Shown here: piece by piece, positions 59,621 to 64,000 of the stretch
Position numbering within the stretch: position 1 is the stretch's first letter
Layout of the letters: each line of letters starts with the position of its first letter
Assembly (NCBI RefSeq): GCF_900187045.1
Contig: NZ_LT906453.1
Span: forward strand, 1,178,001-1,242,000
DNA: 64,000 nucleotides
DNA from: Dermatophilus congolensis
GTDB lineage: Bacteria > Actinomycetota > Actinomycetes > Actinomycetales > Dermatophilaceae
Direction of reading: 5' to 3'
Position numbers and translations under genes: made by a program
Notes under the pieces: model-generated
The model's input: only the letters and a program-made list of their open reading frames with translations
Told to the model about the DNA's origin: nothing
The model's database searches: none

Positions 59621-60406
59621 TCAACGTAACGGCAGGAGGCGAACTTCGCCGATGAGGGTGAGGGGGTCGATGTATTCAGCGTTTTTGATCGCTCCCCAGT
59701 GCAGGCATGATTTGGGTGCGCAGTGAGCGGCAAATGGAGCAATGCGTCCGATGACTTGACCTGCTTTGACGACGTCCCCAGTTTTAACTGTGGGGATTAC
59801 AGGTTCATAGGTGGTTCGGATGCCTCGTGCGTGCATGATTGACACGGTTGATTTTGTGGCGACTTTGCCTGCATAAAAAATTTTTCCGTTGCTCGCTGCT
59901 AGAACAGGGGCGCCTGCGTTTGCAGCGAGGTCTACGCCTCGATGCCCGGGAAGCCAATTTTGTGCGGGTTTATCGAAGCCACGTAAAACATGGGTAGATC
60001 CACGTAGAGGAATGCGGTAGGGAGCGGGAAGCAGCGCAAGCATGTTTTCCATGTTTTTCTTTGCATGTCGTCCGGAAGCAGCTGTTCCTGCTCGTGCGGA
60101 TGTGCCTGCGCGTGCTGCGCCTTGCCCAACGGCGGCTGCTTGACTTGTTGTTGCGGTTACCTGTTTGCCTAGTGCGCGTGCAGCAACACCTTCAAGTTCT
60201 TTGGCTACACCGGATCCAGCTAAGCGTGTGAGAGTGCCTCGAGCGGCTCCTGTGGCAACTGACTTCACGACCTGGGTGGCTACTGTGCGTGCAATGGCAG
60301 TGCCAACTACACGTACGCCGGTGCCAACGAGAAGGGTTCCCCATCCTGCGGGGCCGGTGGCAATGGTGAGAGCGATGAGGGCAATGGTGATGGGGTCGAG
60401 GCTCAC
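59621..60406 (-). CDS. M23-family (LytM) peptidase with unusual Ala-rich N-terminus
   Basis: 261 residues. The C-terminal LytM domain (about 135-255) has HRGVDLAANAGAPVLAASNG (metal His and Asp), RTTYEPV, GDVVKAGQVIGRIAP and CLHWGAIKNAEYIDPL (metal His). These enzymes cut peptidoglycan cross-links or regulate amidases. The N-terminal half has one hydrophobic helix (about 5-35), then about 80 residues of Ala/Gly/Thr-rich sequence with no clear signal-peptidase site, so a membrane-anchored form is likely. It is convergent with xerC, 11 bp between stops, and divergent from rpsB. Confidence 0.87.
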   Translation of the reverse strand: MSLDPITIALIALTIATGPAGWGTLLVGTGVRVVGTAIARTVATQVVKSVATGAARGTLTRLAGSGVAKELEGVAARALGKQVTATTSQAAAVGQGAARAGTSARAGTAASGRHAKKNMENMLALLPAPYRIPLRGSTHVLRGFDKPAQNWLPGHRGVDLAANAGAPVLAASNGKIFYAGKVATKSTVSIMHARGIRTTYEPVIPTVKTGDVVKAGQVIGRIAPFAAHCAPKSCLHWGAIKNAEYIDPLTLIGEVRLLPLR

Positions 60407-60745
60407 GTAGGTGATCGTGGTTGGTGGAGTGAATGTATGAGTGGGGAAAGTTGCTGTTTGTGGATGGGAAGGCAGGTTGGGGACTGAAGTTATCGCGCGA
60501 GAGCGTGCTGGCGTCGCGGGGCAGTGGCTGCTGGCGTTATGATGTTCAAACCTGTGGCGTGTGAGCTGCAGGAAATCGCGTGTCGTTATTCGCCAGTGAC
60601 TTCCGGTGTTTGTGTGCCAGAGAAGGAATGGTGGGGTTTCGCCTTCGGTCCGGGTTTTCTCGGTGGCGGTTCTCGCGACACCAGGGACTTAGCCGTAATT
60701 CCGCGGATAAGTCGTCAACCAAAACGAGTATCAGGAGGCTTCGGC
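60407..60745. other. Divergent region M23 gene / rpsB
   Basis: About 340 bp without a supported gene. A TATGAT hexamer at 60538-60543 is a possible rpsB -10 box, without a clear -35. The roughly 200-nt rpsB leader shows no ribosomal-protein leader motif I can name. The rpsB frame is open back to 60524 but without homology. Confidence 0.35.
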
Positions 60746-61573
60746 ATGGCCGTCGTCACCATGCGTCAGCTCCTTGAGAGCGGCGTCCACTTCGGACACC
60801 AGACCCGCCGTTGGAACCCGAAGATGAAGCGCTTCATCATGACTGAGCGCAACGGCATCTACATCATCGACTTGCAGCAGTCGTTGACCTACATCAACGA
60901 TGCTTACGAGTTCATCAAGCAGACCGTTGCTCACGGCGGTCACATCTTGTTCGTCGGCACGAAGAAGCAGGCGCAGGAAGGCATTGAAGAGCAGGCAACT
61001 CGCGTGGGTATGCCCTACGTGAACCACCGCTGGCTCGGTGGCATGCTGACCAACTTCAGCACCGTCTCCAAGCGTCTGGACCGCCTCAAAGAACTTGAGG
61101 CCATTGACTACGACGATGTTGCAGGCTCGGGTCACACCAAGAAAGAGCTGCTCGTTCTGCGTCGCGAGAAGGACAAGCTGGAGCGCACGCTCGGCGGTAT
61201 CCGTGACATGTCCAAGGTCCCCTCTGCCGTGTGGATCGTGGACACCAAGAAGGAACACCTTGCCGTTACCGAGGCGCGCAAACTCAACATCCCGATCGTC
61301 GCGATCCTGGACACCAACTGTGACCCCGATGAGGTTGACTACGCCATTCCGGGTAACGACGACGCTATCCGTTCCGTGACGTTGCTGACCCGTGTCGTTG
61401 CTGACGCTGTGGCCGAGGGGCTCATGGCCCGTAACTCTGGTGGTGCAGCTGCTGGTGAGCAGGCCGAGCCGATGGCTGAGTGGGAGCGAGAGCTGCTGGC
61501 TGGTGAGCAGGCTGAAGCACCTGCCGAGGCAAAGAGTGAAGACCAGGACACGGCTGAGGAAGCCCAGGCCTGA
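60746..61573 (+). CDS. rpsB: 30S ribosomal protein S2
   Basis: 275 residues: [60 protein letters not shown] and [20 protein letters not shown] are standard S2 blocks. An acidic Ala/Glu tail (about 250-275) is usual in actinobacteria. ATG 60746 follows AGGAGG. Confidence 0.98.
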   Translation: MAVVTMRQLLESGVHFGHQTRRWNPKMKRFIMTERNGIYIIDLQQSLTYINDAYEFIKQTVAHGGHILFVGTKKQAQEGIEEQATRVGMPYVNHRWLGGMLTNFSTVSKRLDRLKELEAIDYDDVAGSGHTKKELLVLRREKDKLERTLGGIRDMSKVPSAVWIVDTKKEHLAVTEARKLNIPIVAILDTNCDPDEVDYAIPGNDDAIRSVTLLTRVVADAVAEGLMARNSGGAAAGEQAEPMAEWERELLAGEQAEAPAEAKSEDQDTAEEAQA

Positions 61574-61666
61574 GCCAGTTTCGACCGTTCATGGCGTGTT
61601 CTTGAGCATGTGAACGCTGCCGTTGTGGCTCGTAATGGCCATTGTTGGACGTAACAACTTTGACGA

Positions 61667-61696
61667 CGGTGGTCGCGACGATAGTCGCGACCACCG
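61667..61696 (+). terminator. Hairpin between rpsB and tsf
   Basis: CGGTGGTCGCGAC (61667-61679) and GTCGCGACCACCG (61684-61696) form a perfect 13-bp stem with loop GATA, 23 nt before the tsf start. No U tract. It probably acts as a partial terminator, setting the rpsB:tsf transcript ratio, or affects tsf translation. Confidence 0.7.
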
Positions 61697-61719
61697 GTAC
61701 GAGAGAGAGTGATTGGTAG

Positions 61720-62547
61720 ATGGCTAACTACACCACCGCCGACATCAAAGAAATCCGCGAAAAGACCGGCGCGGGCATGCTCGACGTCAAGAAGGCTCTG
61801 GATGAGGCTGAAGGTGACAAGGGCAAGGCTGTTGAGCTGCTTCGCGTCAAGGGCCTGAAGGGCATCACGAAGCGCGAAGGCCGCTCGGCCTCCAACGGCT
61901 TGGTTGCTGCCAAGGTTGAAGGGAACGTTGGGACCCTTGTCGAGGTCAACACCGAGACGGACTTCGTTGCCAAGGGCGAGAAGTTCATCGCTATGGCTGA
62001 CCAGATCCTGCAGGCTGCTGCCACCAGTGGCGCCGCCGACGTTGAGTCCCTCATGGAGGTTGACGTCGAAGGCCAGCCGGTTAAGAAGCTGATCGAGGAC
62101 AACGCTGCTGCGATTGGCGAGAAGATGGAAGTACGTCGTGTTGCCCGCATTGAGGGTGAGCACGTCGTTTCTTACCTGCACAAGACGAACCCTGACCTTC
62201 CTCCGCAGGTCGGTGTTCTCTTCGCCTTCTCTGGTGGTGATGAGCAGGTTGGTCGCGATGTCGCGATGCACATTGCCGCGTTCTCTCCGTCTGTCTTGAC
62301 TGAAGACGAGATTGACGAAGAGACGGTCGCTAACGAGCGTCGTATCGCTGAAGAAACGGCTCGCGAGGAAGGCAAGCCCGAGCAGGCTCTGCCGAAGATC
62401 ATCGAGGGCCGCGTCAAGGGATACTTCGCTGAGAACGTCCTTCTTGACCAGAAGTACGCTAAGGACCAGAAGAAGACAGTTGCCAAGGTGCTGGAGGAAG
62501 CTGGAGCAACAGCTATCGGCTTTGCTCGCTTCCGCGTCGGTTCCTGA
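61720..62547 (+). CDS. tsf: Elongation factor Ts
   Basis: Nucleotide-exchange factor of EF-Tu. It has 275 residues. The N-terminal UBA-like domain has KEIREKTGAGMLDVKKALDE, and the core has TLVEVNTETDFVAKGEKF (TDFV contact) and DVAMHIAAFSPSV. The coiled-coil and C-terminal parts end KTVAKVLEEAGATAIGFARF. ATG 61720 is fixed by homology. Confidence 0.98.
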   Translation: MANYTTADIKEIREKTGAGMLDVKKALDEAEGDKGKAVELLRVKGLKGITKREGRSASNGLVAAKVEGNVGTLVEVNTETDFVAKGEKFIAMADQILQAAATSGAADVESLMEVDVEGQPVKKLIEDNAAAIGEKMEVRRVARIEGEHVVSYLHKTNPDLPPQVGVLFAFSGGDEQVGRDVAMHIAAFSPSVLTEDEIDEETVANERRIAEETAREEGKPEQALPKIIEGRVKGYFAENVLLDQKYAKDQKKTVAKVLEEAGATAIGFARFRVGS

Positions 62548-62567
62548 TCTCGTAGTCGTGGGGTAGG

Positions 62568-62604
62568 CCTACTTGGCATAAATAAGCATTTTCTGCCGAG
62601 TAGG
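62568..62604 (+). terminator. First hairpin after tsf
   Basis: CCTACTTGGCA (62568-62578) and TGCCGAGTAGG (62594-62604) pair with one G-U around a 15-nt AT-rich loop. Confidence 0.6.
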
Positions 62605-62653
62605 TTCCCTTTCCCTTTGTTTCTTTAAATAGGCAGCAACGGGAAATCTTTTT

Positions 62654-62692
62654 AAGAAGTGATCTGCCTTTATTGGTGGGTCACTTCTTTTG
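62654..62692 (+). terminator. Second hairpin after tsf, with T tract
   Basis: AAGAAGTGA (62654-62662) and TCACTTCTT (62681-62689) form a perfect 9-bp stem followed by TTGTG. It is probably the main terminator of rpsB-tsf, isolating pyrH. Confidence 0.7.
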
Positions 62693-62781
62693 TGTGAGTG
62701 ACTTCTTTGTATAAGTCGCTTGTGGTTCGCCATGCGTGGCAACATGGTTTGAATTGGTTCGCCGATGTGGGGAGATTTTTC

Positions 62782-63501
62782 GTGAGTGCTCGTGCATACA
62801 AACGTGTTCTGCTGAAGCTGTCTGGGGAAGCTTTCGGTGGTGGGGCTGTAGGCGTAGATCCAGATGTTGTTCGTGGAATTGCCGCGCAGATCGCTGTAGC
62901 TGTGCGGGAAGGTGTTGAAGTAGCGGTCGTCGTGGGCGGCGGTAACTTCTTCCGTGGCGCAGAACTGCAGCAGAAGGGTATGGACCGTACCCGTGCTGAC
63001 TACATGGGCATGCTTGGCACCGTGATGAACTGCCTAGCTTTGCAGGATTACCTAGAGAAAGAAGGGATCCCTACTCGAGTGCAGACCGCCATCACGATGG
63101 GACAGGTCGCGGAGCCCTACATACCCCGCAAAGCTATTCGACACATGGAGAAGGGGCGTGTCGTTATTTTCGGCGCGGGCGCAGGAATGCCTTTCTTCTC
63201 CACAGATACGGTCTCCGCTCAGCGTGCGCTTGAGTGCCATGCCGACGCAGTTCTCATGAGCAAGAATGGCGTAGACGGCGTTTACACCGGTGACCCAAGA
63301 ACAGACGCAACGGCAGTCAAGCTGGATCGCGTTAGCTACAGTGACGCGATCAGCCAGGGTCTCAAAGTTGTTGATGCGGCCGCTTTTGCCTTGTGTCGTG
63401 AGAACAAAATGCCGATGGTTGTCTTCGGCATGCAGGAGGAGCAAGCCATTACTCGGGCGCTGCGTGGCGATGGGATCGGTACCGAGGTCTACAGCGCTTG
63501 A
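62782..63501 (+). CDS. pyrH: Uridylate kinase
   Basis: UMP to UDP with ATP, a hexameric allosteric enzyme of pyrimidine synthesis. It has 239 residues. [70 protein letters not shown] and [18 protein letters not shown] are diagnostic. GTG 62782 has GGGGAG upstream; the frame is open back to 62698 without homology. frr follows after 106 bp. Confidence 0.97.
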   Translation: MSARAYKRVLLKLSGEAFGGGAVGVDPDVVRGIAAQIAVAVREGVEVAVVVGGGNFFRGAELQQKGMDRTRADYMGMLGTVMNCLALQDYLEKEGIPTRVQTAITMGQVAEPYIPRKAIRHMEKGRVVIFGAGAGMPFFSTDTVSAQRALECHADAVLMSKNGVDGVYTGDPRTDATAVKLDRVSYSDAISQGLKVVDAAAFALCRENKMPMVVFGMQEEQAITRALRGDGIGTEVYSA

Positions 63502-63607
63502 TGGAGGCGGGTAGAGTCTGATGCAGGAATGCTGAGCTGCTTAGGTGTTCTCCGATATCGCCGGGGGCGAGCAGTCTAGTCAGTCGATAACGCAGAAGGG
63601 GCCGCAC

Positions 63608-64000
63608 ATGTTGGATGACACGATGCTCGAAGCCGAGGAAAAGATGGAGAAGGCTTTGGAGGTCGCCCGGGAGGAGTTCTCCAACATTCGTACCGGTCGT
63701 CTTTCCGCAGGTCTGTTTAACAAGATCATGGTCGACTACTACGGTGCTCCGACACCTTTGCAGCAGCTTGCCTCTGTGCAGATTCCAGATGCACGCACCG
63801 TGCTTGTGACTCCTTATGACCGTAGTTCGCTAGGAGCCGTGGAGAAAGCTTTGCGCGACTCGGATCTGGGGCTTAACCCGAGCAATGATGGCGTTGTTAT
63901 CCGAGGGATCATGCCTGCGCTGACTCAAGAGCGCCGCAAGGAATACATCAAGCTCGCGAACCGTAAAGGTGAAGACGCGAAGGTTTCTGTGCGTTCTGTG
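63608..64000 (+). CDS. frr: Ribosome recycling factor, N-terminal part (cut by window edge)
   Basis: Splits post-termination ribosomes with EF-G. The first 131 residues of about 185 are present: MLDDTMLEAEEKMEKALEVA, SNIRTGRLSAGLFNKIMVDY, YGAPTPLQQLASVQIPDART, NPSNDGVVIRGIMPALTQER and RKEYIKLANRKGEDAKVSVR. The frame reaches the last base with no stop. ATG 63608 follows GAAGGGG. It follows pyrH in the conserved order. Confidence 0.97.
   Translation, partial: MLDDTMLEAEEKMEKALEVAREEFSNIRTGRLSAGLFNKIMVDYYGAPTPLQQLASVQIPDARTVLVTPYDRSSLGAVEKALRDSDLGLNPSNDGVVIRGIMPALTQERRKEYIKLANRKGEDAKVSVRSV

Noticed and set aside
1-64000. CRISPR arrays, insertion sequences, rRNA or tRNA genes
   Set aside because: No regularly spaced direct repeats, transposase motifs, or RNA gene signatures were seen on either strand.

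Overview
The window reads as chromosomal core of a moderately GC-rich actinobacterium. Markers are the IclR regulator NdgR, HU with a Lys/Ala tail, DUF3515, DUF3152, DUF2469, a long Ala/Glu/Lys-tailed S16, and many GTG starts with 1-4 nt overlaps. Gene order (coaD-yceD-rpmF-rnc-mutM-smc-ftsY-ffh-rpsP-khpA-rimM-trmD-rplS-lepB-rnhB-DUF2469-yraN-comM-dprA-xerC-M23-rpsB-tsf-pyrH-frr) is the classic actinobacterial cluster. Placement near Micrococcales (Dermatophilaceae/Intrasporangiaceae-like) is inference. I see no rRNA, tRNA, CRISPR array, transposase or prophage.

Layout. 0-5.2 kb (minus): pyruvate carboxylase (cut by the left edge), a fused glucose/beta-glucoside family PTS transporter, and NdgR. 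5.6-9.3 kb (plus): DUF6457, HU, gpsA and ddl. The leuCD pair expected beside ndgR is absent. 9.3-11.8 kb: an accessory block splitting ddl from DUF3515-thiL, with an HsmA-like membrane protein, a histidine kinase, and a response regulator frameshifted by an 8-bp tandem duplication. 11.8-18.6 kb: DUF3515, thiL, rpmB, DAK2 protein, recG, rsmD. 18.6-24.1 kb: a two-component system plus a MacB/FtsX-type ABC transporter, inserted between rsmD and coaD. 24.3-27.6 kb: coaD, yceD, rpmF, rnc, mutM. 27.6-31 kb: an accessory stretch with an XRE-cupin regulator divergent from DUF2938, a DUF3152 zincin-like lipoprotein, acylphosphatase and an LppX-like lipoprotein. 31.1-39.8 kb: smc, ftsY and ffh (SRP pathway) with two uncharacterised membrane proteins between them. 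39.8-45.2 kb: NAD(P)-binding protein, CPBP protease, photolyase, amidohydrolase and an extended GNAT. 45.4-47.9 kb: rpsP-khpA-rimM-trmD, with TrmD carrying a GNAT-like C-terminal domain. 47.9-52.5 kb: an SDR, an orphan response regulator, and a putative copper-handling group (membrane protein, His-tailed PCuAC lipoprotein, Tat-exported DyP peroxidase). 52.7-64 kb: rplS through frr, cut by the right edge.

Most genes are housekeeping: translation, ribosome maturation, cell-wall precursors, SRP targeting, chromosome structure and repair. The accessory interest lies in the broken response regulator, the TCS-ABC block, the copper/DyP group, the domain fusions, and unusually strong palindromic hairpins at many gene boundaries. 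Synonymous base usage differs visibly between blocks: the plus strand is G/T-rich at about 10-21 and 40-50 kb and A/C-rich at about 0-5 and 28-36 kb.
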